From JBAOHV01 sp963714875 (lineage in GTDB: Bacteria > Actinomycetota > Acidimicrobiia > Acidimicrobiales > Microtrichaceae), in assembly GCA_963714875.1 (NCBI GenBank), contig CAVQQI010000011.1, positions 372,001-436,000 on the forward strand: a stretch of 64,000 bases of DNA, written 5' to 3'. Under the pieces are notes generated by a model. It was given only the letters and a program-made list of their open reading frames with translations. It had not been told where the DNA came from and did not search any database. Of this stretch, positions 25,245-36,671 are shown piece by piece. The translations under genes and the position numbers were made by a program. The first letter of the stretch is position 1. Every line of letters begins with the position of its first letter.

Positions 25245-26049
25245 TGGTACGCCGATCCCCGACCTCGTCGAGCTGCGGTTCCAGTCGCCCGACACCGACG
25301 GCGACGGCGTGGCCGATGTGCAGCTCGAGGGCGTCGACGACGGTGCGGCGTTCGCATTGGCCCGGGGCGACGGTGAGCTGATCCTGGCGGTGCCTGGGGG
25401 CACGGTCGGCGCGCCGAGCGGGGCGTCGTGGGCCGGCGACCTGGACGGTGACGGGCGCGACGAGGTCCTGGTGTTCGTCGCCGACGGGTCCGACGACGGG
25501 GACCACCCCCTGTACGTGGTGTCCGGGGCGACGAGCGCCGGCCGTCACGACCCGCGCATCGTCGGCGCCAGATTGCCGGCCGCAGCGGGGATGCCGGCCG
25601 CTCCGTCGGCGATGTCGACGGTGACGGCAACCAGGACCTGTTGTTGCCCCGCGACGCCGACGAGCTGATGGTGGTCAGCGGCACCATCATCATGGATGCG
25701 CTGGGCGGCGCCGTGCCCGACGATGTGCAGCCGCTGGTGGCCCTGCCCAGCGACGTACGCGGCACCCTGCTGCTGGGTGACGCTCGCACGGTGCCGATCC
25801 GGGTCCGACCGGTCGACGGCGGCACGGACTGCGACGGAGCTGGTGATGATCACCGAGCCCCCCGTCGTGTTGCGGACCGACCGCCAGCCGCTGGGTGCCG
25901 ACGTCGCAGCCACCGGCTCCATCACGGGGTTCGACAACGAGGACGGCCGCCATCTGCAGCTCGCCATGCCAGGCACCCGCAGCGGCACCCAGCTGGTCTT
26001 CGTGTGGAACCTGGACGACCCCTGTGCCGGGCCGACCCCAGCGGGCTGA
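24944..26049 (+). CDS. FG-GAP/VCBS-repeat lipoprotein, interrupted by three frameshifts
   Basis: GTG 24944 begins a lipoprotein signal peptide with a hydrophobic core (GLAIGVMGVLGACG); the cysteine is the likely lipid anchor. A threonine-rich linker leads to a secreted domain with calcium-binding FG-GAP-type repeats: SPDTDGDGVADVQ, GDLDGDGRDEVLVF and GDVDGDGNQDLLL. The reading frame changes near 25053, 25590 and 25835; joining the pieces gives about 370 codons ending at 26049. Such proteins are surface-exposed beta-propellers used in adhesion or scaffolding, but no specific role can be assigned. It is convergent with a GT2 gene. The intact repeats on both sides of each break suggest sequence errors rather than decay. 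Confidence 0.65.
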
Positions 26050-26100
26050 CAACCAGCGGCTCTCGAGGGGCGCGCCGAGACGCCGACGGCGGGCGGGAGT

Positions 26101-26115
26101 CGGGTGCGCCACCCG
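26101..26115. terminator. hairpin between convergent genes
   Basis: CGGGTG (26101-26106), a CGC loop and CACCCG (26110-26115) form a 6-bp stem in the 90-base gap between the convergent FG-GAP lipoprotein and GT2 genes. No U-tract is visible. Confidence 0.45.
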
Positions 26116-26139
26116 GTGATGGCGTCGGTCGCCAGCGGG

Positions 26140-27088
26140 CTACACGTTCTCGAGCTGGGTCGGCGGACCAACAAGCGAGGGCGGCGGCGGACCGAAGCGA
26201 CGCAGCACGAAGTCCCGGAGCCCCAGCACACGGGCACGGGCGTCGAAGATCAGCGGTCTGGTCGAGGAGTCCCTGACTGCCGCGCGCCGTCTGCACGACG
26301 GTGAACCAGGCGCGGATGAACGCGTGGTACCAGCCGCTCATCTCCTGCACCAGCAGCAGCGTGTTGCGGGTCTGCAGGTAGTCGACGACCGCCATGCCGG
26401 ACCCGATGTGGATGTTGCGGACCCGTGCCCCGCGGATCAGTCCCACCCGCCAGCCGGCACGCCGCGCCCGCAACGCCAGGTCGGCCTCCTCGCAGTAGGA
26501 GAAGTAGCGCTCGTCGAACACGCCGATCTCCTCCAGGCAGGTACGCCGCAGCATCATCAGCGTGCCGTGGGGGTAGTCGACCGTCTCCCACCGGGGCAGA
26601 TCGGGTGAGCCCGGATCGATCGGATCGGGTGACGCGACGGTCATCCCGCCGAAGTACGGGTCGATCACCGGCACCATGGCATCGCCGACGTCCGCGCACA
26701 TCAGCCCCGCCATCGGCTCACCGTGCGCCGCGTCGAGCATGCCGGACAGGCATCCGGGGAAGGGATCCACGTCGTGCGGTGCCAGCACGCACCACTCGCC
26801 GTCATCGGGGTCGTCGAGGAAGCGGCGCAGTCCGACGTTCGCTCCCGGGCCGAAGCCGGCGTTGCGCCCGACCTCGATCAGCTCGACCCGGTCGTCGCCG
26901 AGTGCGATGAGCGCCGAGCGCAGCTGCGCCAACGCCGTCGGTTCCGACGCGTTGTCGACCACCGTGACCTGCACCGGCACCTCCCGGTCACAGAAGCGCG
27001 CCGACGGTGTCCAGGCAGGCGAGCACCTGGTTCCAATGGACGATGACGACCCGCAGGGGCGTGGCCCGTGCGGACGGGACGGGTCGGC

Positions 27089-27092
<4 letters not shown>
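26140..27092 (-). CDS. family 2 glycosyltransferase (rhamnosyltransferase-like), two frameshifts
   Basis: Piecing three frames together gives about 318 residues. The start is GTG 27092, whose GTGA overlaps the gltD stop. It begins LRVVIVHWNQV, shifts frame near 27000, and continues as VTVVDNASEP, VGRNAGFGPGANVG and CVLAPHDVDPFP, then FDERYFSYCEEADLALRARRAGW, typical of WbbL/RfbF-like GT2 enzymes. A second shift near 26285 leads to RPLIFDARARVLGLRDF and a TAG at 26140. In this family a cytoplasmic enzyme adds rhamnose or a similar sugar to a lipid-linked glycan. Coupling to gltD is positional and probably without metabolic meaning. The regular motifs indicate a functional gene in the organism. 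Confidence 0.7.
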
Positions 27093-28550
<1,458 letters not shown>

Positions 28551-28558
<8 letters not shown>

Positions 28559-31500
28559 GGCTGGCCTCCATCACGGCCTCGATCACGTCGCGGCCCTCTG
28601 CCTCTGCGAGACGGGTCGCGTCGAGCACCCGTTGGTAGTCGTTCGGCATGATCTTGCGGAAGCTCCCCACCGCGTCGTCCCAGTCGCCGAGCAGGTCCTG
28701 GGCCATCGCCGACTCCGTCTCCTCGAGGTGCCGGGTCACAGCGGTGTGCAGGAACTCGATGTCGGTGTCGTCGAGCTCGGCGAAGGAGACCATGTCGAAG
28801 TTGACCCGCGAGGGGAAGTCGCCCTCCGGGTCGTAGACGTAGGCGATCCCACCGGACATGCCGGCGCCGAAGTTGCGTCCGGTCGGACCGAGCACCACCA
28901 CCCGACCACCGGTCATGTACTCACAGCCGTGGTCGCCGACACCCTCGACCACTGCCAGCGCACCCGAGTTGCGCACGCAGAAGCGCTCGCCGACCTCGCC
29001 ACGCAGGAACAGCTCGCCCCCGGTGGCGCCGTAGAGCAGCACGTTGCCGGCGATGATGTTCTGCTCGGCGACGAAGTCCTCGTGGGCGTCGGCGGGCGGG
29101 CGCACCACGATCCGCCCTCCGGAAAGGCCCTTGCCGACGTAGTCGTTGGCGTCTCCGTGGAGGCGAAGGGTGATCCCCCTCGGCACGAAGGCGCCGAAGC
29201 TGTTGCCCGCCGAGCCCTCGAAGTCGATCACGATGGTGTCGTCGGGGAGACCTGCACCACCGTGGACCTTGGTGAGCTCGTGACCGAGCATGGTGCCCAC
29301 GGTGCGGTTGACGTTGCGGATCGGGAGCTGCAGGTGGACCGGGCTGGCCGGAGCTGATGGCGTCGCGGCACTCCTCGATCAGGCGCACATCGAGGGCGTC
29401 GGCCAGGCCGTGGTCCTGCTCCCGGCGCCACGAGAGATGGTCATCGGTCCGGGGTTCGATCACCGTCAGGATCGGGCTCAGGTCGAGTCCCGACGCCTTC
29501 CAGTGGTCGACCGCTGCTCGGGCGTCGATGCACTCCGCGTGGCCGACGGCCTCCTGGACCGAACGGAATCCGAGCTCGGCGAGCAGCTCGCGCACCTCCT
29601 CGGCGATGAACAGCATGAAGTTCTCGACGAACTCCGGCTGGCCCGAGTACTTGGCGCGCAGCTCGGGGTTCTGGGTGGCGATCCCGACGGGGCACGTGTC
29701 GAGGTGACAGACCCGCATCATGATGCAGCCGGAGACCACCAGGGGTGCGGTGGCGAACCCGAACTCCTCGGCACCGAGCAGCGCTGCGACCACGACGTCG
29801 CGGCCCGTCTTCATCTGACCGTCGGCCTGGACCACGATCCGGTCGCGCAGCCCGTTGAGCAGGAGCGTCTGCTGGGTCTCGGCGAGGCCCAGCTCCCACG
29901 GCCCGCCGGCGTGCTTGAGCGAGGTGAGTGGGCTGGCGCCCGTGCCGCCGTCGTGACCCGAGATGAGCACGACGTCGGACTTGGCCTTGGCGACGCCCGC
30001 TGCCACCGTGCCGACACCGACCTCGGCCACGAGCTTCACGTGCACCCTCGAGCTCGGGTTCGAGTTCTTCAGGTCGTGGATGAGCTGGGCGAGGTCCTCG
30101 ATCGAGTAGATGTCGTGGTGCGGCGGTGGCGAGATGAGGCCGACACCCGGCGTGGAGTGCCGCGTGTCCGCGATCCACGGGTACACCTTGTGGCCCGGCA
30201 GCTGGCCACCCTCGCCGGGCTTGGCGCCCTGGGCCATCTTGATCTGGATGTCGTCGGAATTCGTCAGGTACTCCGCGGTGACGCCGAAGCGGCCGGAGGC
30301 GACCTGCTTGATCGCAGAGCGCTTCGAGTCGCCGTTGGGCATCGGCGTGAAGCGGGCGACGTCCTCGCCACCCTCGCCGGTGTTGGACTTGGCGTCCAGC
30401 CTGTTCATCGCGATCGCCAGCGTCTCGTGCGCCTCGGCCGAGATGGAGCCGTAGCTCATGGCACCGGTCGAGAACCGCTTCACGATCTCCGATGCCGGCT
30501 CGACCTCGTCGAGGGGCACCGGTCGACGGTGGGAGCTGAGGGTGAACAGGCCGCGGAGCGTTGCGAGGTGCTCGGACTGGTCGTCGACGAGGCTGGTGTA
30601 CTCCTTGAAGACCTCGTACTGACCGCTGCGGGTCGCGTGCTGCAGCTTGAACACGGTCTTGGGGTTGAACAGGTGGTACTCGCCCTCACGGCGCCACTGG
30701 TACTCGCCGCCGTAGTCCAGGTCGCGGTGGGCTCGTTCCTGGGGGCGCAACGGGTAGGCGGTGGCGTGACGTCGCCGCGACTCCTCGGCGATCTCGTCCA
30801 GCCCGATGCCCCCCAGACGGCTGACCGTCCCGGTGAAGTACTCGTCGATGAGCTCCTCGCCCAGGCCGACGGCCTCGAAGATCTGCGCGCCGGTGTAGGA
30901 CGCGACCGTCGAGATGCCCATCTTGGACATCACCTTCAGCACGCCCTTGCCGGCCGCCTTCGCGTAGTTGCGGGTTGCCTGTTCGAAGTCGGTGATCGTC
31001 GTGCCGCCCTGCTGCACCATCTGCTCGATGGTGTCGAACGCCAGGTACGGGTTGATCGCCGCGGCTCCGTACCCCATGAGCAGGCAGAAGTGGTGCACTT
31101 CGCGTGCTTCGCCGGTCTCGACGATGAGACCGACCTTGGTGCGCGACTTCTCGCGGATCAGGTGGTGGTGCACCGCAGCGGTGGCCAGCAGCATCGGGAT
31201 GGGCGCCAGGTCCTCGTTCGAGTGCCAGTCGGACAGCACGATGATGTTGACGCCGTCATCGATCGCCGCGGAGACCTCCTTGCGGATGCGGTCCAGCGCC
31301 CGGCGCATGCCATCGCCGCCGGAGAACGCCGGGAACAGCGTGCGGACCGTGCGCGCCTTGAACCGCGGGTCTGCCTCTTCGATGTGGTGGATCTTGTCCA
31401 GGCTGACGTTGTCGAGGATCGGGTGGGGAAGCTCGAGGAGGTGACACGACTCCGCGGTCGGCTCCAGCACGTTCCCCTCGGGGCCGATGTGGCGGCCGAC

Positions 31501-33117
31501 CGAGGTGACGAGCTCCTCACGGATGGCATCGAGCGGCGGGTTCGTGACCTGGGCGAACAGCTGGGTGAAGTAGTCGTACAACAGCCGGGAGCGGTCCGAC
31601 AGCACCGCGATCGGGGTGTCGGTGCCCATGGACCCCAGCGCCTCGATCCCCGCTCGCGCCATCGGCTCGATCAGGATCTTGATCTCTTCATGGGTGTAGC
31701 CGAACGTCTGCTGCTCCCGCAGCACGTCACGCGACGACTCGGTGACGTGGAAGACCTCGGGAAGGTCGTCGAGCCGCTTGATGCCCGCATCGAGCCACTC
31801 GCCGTAGGGGTGCTCGGCGGCGAGCTGGGACTTGATCTCCTCGTCGTCGATGATGCGGCCCTGCGAGGTGTCGATCAGGAACATGCGACCCGGGCGCAGG
31901 CGGCCCTTCTTCACCACACGGGCCGGGTCGATGTCGAGTGTGCCGACCTCTGAGGCCATGACCACCAGACCGTCGTCGCAGACCCAGTAGCGGGACGGAC
32001 GCAGACCGTTGCGGTCCAGCACCGCTCCCACCACCGTGCCATCGGTGAAGGTGACCGAGGCCGGTCCGTCCCACGGCTCCATCATGCAGGCGTGGAACCG
32101 GTAGAAGTCACGGACCGCCGGGTCCATGTGCTGGTGGTTCTCCCACGCCTCGGGGATCATCATCAGCATCGCGTGGGGCAACGAGTAGCCACCGAGGTGC
32201 AGCAGCTCGAGCGCCTCGTCCAACCTGGCGGTGTCGGACGCACCGGGGGTGCAGATCGGGAAGATCCGTTCGAGGGCATCGCGGCCGCCCGGGAACAGGT
32301 CCGAGGCGAGCAGCGACTCGCGCGCACGCATCCAGTTCTGGTTGCCCTGCACGGTGTTGATCTCGCCGTTGTGCGCGACGTAGCGGTACGGGTGGGCCAA
32401 CGGCCAGGACGGGAAGGTGTTGGTCGAGAACCGTGAGTGCACCAGCGCCAGCGCGGAGTCGAAGCGCTCGTCGGCCAGGTCGGGGAAGAACTCCCCCAGC
32501 TGCGGCGTGGTGAGCATGCCCTTGTAGACCATCGTGCGTGACGACAGCGAGGGAAGGTAGACGCAGGGTTCGCCGTCGTCGCCGAGCACCTCGTGCTCGA
32601 TCCGCTTGCGAGCCAGGAAGGCACGGCGGTCGAGCACGATGCCGGACTCCTCGGCGTCGGTCGAGGCGATCAGCAGCTGCCGGAACGTCGGCATGGCTGC
32701 CAGCGCCGTGGCGCCGATCATCGACGGGTCGACCGGGAGGTCGCGCCAGGCGAGGACGCTCAGGCCCTCTTCTGCACAGATCTTGTCGACCCACCCAGCG
32801 GCTGCGTCCGCAGCGCTCCCGTCCGCCGGCAGGAAGACGTTGCCGACGGCGTAGTGTCCGGCCGGAGGCAGCGTCTCCTCCAGCACCGCCCGCAGGAAGC
32901 CATCGGGGACCTGCACGAGGATGCCCGCACCGTCACCGGTGTTCTCCTCGGCGCCGGTGGCGCCGCGGTGCTCCAGGTTGCACAGCGACGTCAGGCCCTT
33001 GGCGACGAGGTCGTGCGAACGGCGGCCATGCAGGTCGACCACGAACGACACGCCACACGCATCGTGCTCGGCGTCGGGCTGGTACAGGCCGGTGGGCGGC
33101 TGGGGGTGAGGTGACAT
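28551..33117 (-). CDS. gltB: glutamate synthase large subunit, one frameshift near 29342
   Basis: This subunit of about 1522 residues carries the glutaminase and synthase sites. Residue Cys21 (ACGVSF) would be the catalytic N-terminal cysteine after removal of a 20-residue propeptide. The central and FMN-binding domains include [25 protein letters not shown] and [19 protein letters not shown]. The iron-sulfur region ([19 protein letters not shown]) follows. The C-terminal GXGXG domain starts after the frame break: [18 protein letters not shown] continues in a second frame to 28551. ATG 33117 is chosen because it directly precedes the conserved [11 protein letters not shown]; the upstream frame is not conserved-looking. 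gltB precedes gltD in one operon. The break in an otherwise perfect essential-type enzyme points to an assembly error. Confidence 0.92.
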
Positions 33118-33415
33118 CAAGGCTCTCTGTGGGTGTCCGATGCGGGCTGTCGGGGTCCGGTACGGGGCAGCGCTCATCGCCATGGCGGCGCCGGGTGGCA
33201 GCTCGGCGCGTCGGTGGACGCAGCCGAGTGGCAGTCGCCGTTGACTGCATGCTGCGGTCAGGAACCGCAGCGGGCAGCAACGCTGCTGCCAGAGGGTGCA
33301 GCGACGGTGCTGCGAAAGAGGTCCGCACCCGGCGGCGCCATTGCGGCACGGGCTCAGCGGTCAGTCGAAGTTAGCCGCGAGCGCCGAAGGGCCCAAAGCG
33401 GGTTGGCGGTGTCGG
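33118..33415. other. divergent intergenic region gltB / capA-like
   Basis: About 300 bases separate the gltB start from the lipoprotein start. I see no open frame with coding character. A small inverted repeat GCAGC...GCTGC lies at 33274-33289, and TTGACT at 33241-33246 could be a -35 element, but no matching -10 pairs with it. This stretch must hold the gltBD promoter; I cannot place it. Confidence 0.35.
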
Positions 33416-33421
33416 TAGCAT
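33416..33421 (+). promoter_or_regulatory. -10 hexamer TAGCAT, leaderless geometry
   Basis: TAGCAT ends six bases before GTG 33428, giving a predicted leaderless transcript for the CapA-like lipoprotein operon. Confidence 0.55.
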
Positions 33422-33427
33422 CGCAGG

Positions 33428-34619
33428 GTGCTCCTCGCCCGCCCCTCGGCACGTACGACCGTCACCCGACCGCTGCTCCCCCCGGTTCTGGCTCTGGTCG
33501 TGCTGGCCGTGCTCGTTCCGGCGGCGTGCGGTGGAGGTTCGGGATCGGCCTCCCCGGCATCGACCACCGCCGAGGTCAGCTCGCCGGAGTCGCCGGACAC
33601 CGCCACCGACGTGGACTCGGAGCCACCGTCGCACCATCAGCGAGCCCCGTGGACCGCTCGGCAGCGGCGAGTCCGTCACCCTGGCCTTCGCCGGCGACGC
33701 CAGCTTCCAGGGGTTGACCGAGGCGGTCGTCGCGGATCCGGGCGGGTTGCTCGGTTCCATCGCTCCCGTGCTGGGCGCCGCTGATGTGAGCGTGGTGAAC
33801 CTGGAAGCTGCGCTCGGCACGACCGGCAGCCCGGAACCGAAGTCGTTCGCCTTCCAGGCGCCACCCCAGGCGCTCGATGCGCTGCGCTCCGCCGGCGTCG
33901 ACGCGGTGACCATGGCCAACAACCACGGCATGGACTTCGGCGAGGAGGGGTTGGCGGAGTCGCTCGCGATCAGGGACTCGAGCGGCTTTCCGATCCTGGG
34001 CATCGGGGCCGACGAGGACGACGCCTACGCCCCGTGGATCACCGACGTCAGAGGTCAGCGGATCGGCGTCATCGCCGCCAACGACGTGTTCGACTCGAAC
34101 CTGGTGGCGCGGTGGACCGCCGGACCGGGTACGGCTGGCATCGCCAGTGCCGAGGAGGCCCACCAGGAGCGCCTGGCCGACGAGGTCCGCAGGACCAGGG
34201 CGCTGGTGGACACGCTCGTGGTGTTCCTGCACTACGGCACCGAGACCCAGACGTGCCCCAACGGTCGCCAGCAGGAGCTCGCGGCGCTCATGACCGCCGC
34301 GGGCGCCGACATCGTGGTCGGCTCGCACGCCCACCGCTTGCAGGGCATGGGCTACCTGGGCGACCAGTTCGTCGCCTACGGCCTGTCGAACTTCATCTTC
34401 CAGGCGCCATCTGCACCCGGGAGGCGCTCAGGGGTGCTGACCGTGTCGGCCACCGGGCGCCGCATCGATGGCTACCGCTGGGACCCCGCGGTGCTGCAGG
34501 GCAATCTGCCGGTGCCGCTGAGCGGGTCGGCACAGGAAGCCGAACGCTCGGCGATGGACGAGCTGCGGGGATGCACGGGGCTGTCGGGCACGCCGACCGG
34601 TCCGGGATTCGGAGGATGA
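33428..34619 (+). CDS. CapA/PgsA-family lipoprotein (PGA_cap), frameshifted linker
   Basis: The N-terminus has a lipoprotein signal with the lipobox VPAACGGG near residue 35, followed by a serine/proline/threonine-rich linker. The PGA_cap metallophosphatase-like domain then reads LAFAGDASFQG, VNLEAAL, FAFQAPPQAL, TMANNHGMDFG, VVFLHYGTE, VGSHAHRLQGMGYLG and YGLSNFIFQ. Members of this family take part in poly-gamma-glutamate or capsule export. The frame changes twice in the linker, near 33615 and 33665; adding one G at each place joins the two parts to about 397 residues. GTG 33428 is supported by the hexamer upstream. It is the first gene of a coupled operon with an aminopeptidase and an L,D-transpeptidase. 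Confidence 0.8.
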
Positions 34620-35899
34620 CCATGGTGGAACCCGTCCAGGACCTGATCGGGTTCATCGACGCCTCGCCGACGCAGTTCCATGCGGCGCACAACGCAGCCG
34701 CACGGCTCGCCGATGCCGGCTTCGAGGAGTTCGACCCGGGCGACGCAGCCGATCCGGGTGCCCGTTTCGTGGTGCGCGACGGCGCGCTCATCGCCTGGGT
34801 CGACGGCGCAGCACCGACCGCTCCACTGCGGATGATCGGCGCCCACACCGACTCCCCCAACCTGCGCCTACGGCCCCGGCCGGACCTGTCGGTCGCCGGC
34901 ATGCGTCAGCTGCGCATCGAGGTCTACGGCGGGGCACTGCTCAACTCCTGGCTGGACCGGGACCTCGGCCTGGCCGGACGGGTCGCGCTGCGCGACGGGT
35001 CGGGGGTCACCGGACGGCTCTACCGCAGCGCCGAGCCGCTGTTGCGGGTGCCGCAGCTCGCGATCCACCTGGATCGGGAGATCGGCGAGCGAGGACTCCA
35101 GCTCGACCGCCAGACCCACATGACCCCCGTGTGGGGCCTGGGCGACGCTGCGGAGGGCGACTTCAAGGAATGGCTGGCCGCCGAGATCGGTGTCGCTGCC
35201 GGGGACGTCCTCGGCTGGGATCTTGCCTGCTTCGACCATCAGGGCGCGGCGATCATCGGCGGTGACGCGTCGCTGTTGGCGGCGCCGCGCCTGGACAACC
35301 TGTGCTCGGCGTTCGGCGCCGTCGAGGCGCTGCTGGCGCTTCGCTGGTCGGGTGGCGCAACTGCTCCGGGGATGATCGTGCTGTTCGACCACGAGGAGGT
35401 GGGCTCCACCAGCGCGACGGGGGCCGACTCGGGGTGGCTCGGACGGGTGATCGAACAGCGGGCCCTCGCCCTGGGGCTCGACCGCTCGGCGCACCTGGAA
35501 GTCCTGTCGGGCTCCACGCTGCTCTCCGCCGACATGGCCCACGGGACCCACCCCAACCACCCTGCCAAGCACGAGCCCGGGCACTGGGTGCGGCTGGGCG
35601 GCGGTCCGGTGATCAAGCACAACGCCAACCAGCGCTACGCGACGGACGCGCTCGGTGCCGCAGAGTTCCGACGGTGCTGCGCACGTGCCGGCGTGGAGGT
35701 CCAGGAGTACTCACACCGCGGCGATCTCCCCTGCGGGTCGACGATCGGACCCCTGAGCGCAGCTCGGCTCGGCGCACGCACCGTCGATGTCGGGATGGCG
35801 CAGCTCTCGATGCACTCCGCGCGTGAGCTGATGGCGGTGTCGGACGTGGCCGGGATGGTCGCTGCGTTCTCCGCATGGATGGACGGCGGAGCGTCATGA
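34616..35899 (+). CDS. M18 family aminopeptidase
   Basis: This 427-residue cytoplasmic metallopeptidase removes N-terminal, often acidic, residues from peptides. Visible family blocks are AHTDSPNLRL (first metal ligands), a domain-swapping middle section with WGLGDAAEG, LDNLCSAFGAVEAL, FDHEEVGSTSATGADS (catalytic and metal-binding acids), ADMAHGTHPNHP, HNANQRYATD and MHSARELMAVSD with the last histidine ligand. Length is normal for M18. Two in-frame ATGs occur (34616 and 34622); the first overlaps the upstream stop by four bases. It is coupled on both sides (CapA-like before, L,D-transpeptidase after). Peptide recycling linked to the cell wall is a possible theme, but M18 enzymes are usually general. 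Confidence 0.9.
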   Translation: MTMVEPVQDLIGFIDASPTQFHAAHNAAARLADAGFEEFDPGDAADPGARFVVRDGALIAWVDGAAPTAPLRMIGAHTDSPNLRLRPRPDLSVAGMRQLRIEVYGGALLNSWLDRDLGLAGRVALRDGSGVTGRLYRSAEPLLRVPQLAIHLDREIGERGLQLDRQTHMTPVWGLGDAAEGDFKEWLAAEIGVAAGDVLGWDLACFDHQGAAIIGGDASLLAAPRLDNLCSAFGAVEALLALRWSGGATAPGMIVLFDHEEVGSTSATGADSGWLGRVIEQRALALGLDRSAHLEVLSGSTLLSADMAHGTHPNHPAKHEPGHWVRLGGGPVIKHNANQRYATDALGAAEFRRCCARAGVEVQEYSHRGDLPCGSTIGPLSAARLGARTVDVGMAQLSMHSARELMAVSDVAGMVAAFSAWMDGGAS

Positions 35900-36615
35900 C
35901 CACCGGCGACCAGGCCCCGCCCGAGAGCTCGGAAGCTGCCGAGCCCCCCGACGGTCCGGGGACGTCCGACTCGACGCCGCCCGCAGCGGCGTACCTCGAG
36001 CGGCATCCGGCGGTGCTGTTGACCTGCATCGTCGCGGTGATGCTGGGCGTCATCGCCGGACTCTGGGTGACGGTCGGCACTTCGGACGGCGCGGTCGACC
36101 GGGCGGGCGCTGCGGTTGCTGCCGTGCCGCCGACCGCCGCCCCCACAACGGCAGCGCCGACCCCGACCACCGCTCCCGCGCCGACGGCCGCTCCGACACC
36201 TGCTGAGCCGTCAGAGGAGATGCTCCCCGTGTCGGGTTGGGGTCGACGGGTCGTCTACTCGATCGCACGCCAACGCATGTGGTGGGTCGACGACGACGAG
36301 TCCGTGCTGCGCACCAGCAGGGTCTCGGGGCGCCTGGACATGCCGGCGACCGGCGTGTTCCAGGTCTTCTCCAAGACGCTCGATGCCACCGGTCTCGACG
36401 GGTCGAAGATGGATCACTTCGTGCGCTTCACCCGGGGCCCGAACGGCGGGGCGATCGGATTCCACGACATCCCCGAGTTCGACGGAGTGAGGGTCCAGTC
36501 CGACGAACAGCTGGGCGAGCCGTTGTCACACGGCTGCATCCGCCAGCGCGAGGAGGACTCGACGTTCACGTGGGACTTCCTCCAGGTCGGGGACAACGTC
36601 GTCGTGGTCGCCTAG
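35896..36615 (+). CDS. L,D-transpeptidase (YkuD domain)
   Basis: This 239-residue envelope enzyme has a hydrophilic N-terminal tail, one membrane helix at about residues 43-62, a long alanine/proline/threonine linker and a C-terminal YkuD domain. The domain starts VVYSIARQRMWWVDDD and ends with the catalytic motif SHGCIRQ, whose cysteine is near residue 213 and histidine two positions earlier. Such enzymes make 3-3 crosslinks in peptidoglycan or attach proteins to it, outside the membrane. ATG 35896 overlaps the aminopeptidase stop (ATGA), which fixes the start against an upstream ATG at 35875. It is the third gene of a coupled operon. Confidence 0.88.
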   Translation: MTTGDQAPPESSEAAEPPDGPGTSDSTPPAAAYLERHPAVLLTCIVAVMLGVIAGLWVTVGTSDGAVDRAGAAVAAVPPTAAPTTAAPTPTTAPAPTAAPTPAEPSEEMLPVSGWGRRVVYSIARQRMWWVDDDESVLRTSRVSGRLDMPATGVFQVFSKTLDATGLDGSKMDHFVRFTRGPNGGAIGFHDIPEFDGVRVQSDEQLGEPLSHGCIRQREEDSTFTWDFLQVGDNVVVVA

Positions 36616-36659
36616 CACCCCGCTGACCCGACGTCACCGCTGCCCCTGTCGGGTTTGGC

Positions 36660-36665
36660 TACGTT
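36660..36665 (+). promoter_or_regulatory. -10 hexamer TACGTT, leaderless geometry
   Basis: TACGTT ends six bases before ATG 36672. It separates the P450 cluster from the preceding transpeptidase operon. Confidence 0.55.
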
Positions 36666-36671
36666 GCGGGC

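Noticed and set aside
29290..31953. Long open frame of about 890 codons antisense to gltB
   Set aside because: It lies wholly across gltB, is histidine/valine/glycine-rich as expected for an antisense shadow of GC-rich coding sequence, and has no recognisable motif.
33118..33427. Riboswitch or RNA leader upstream of gltB
   Set aside because: Only a small inverted repeat is visible; no conserved RNA fold such as a glutamine or glycine riboswitch core could be recognised.
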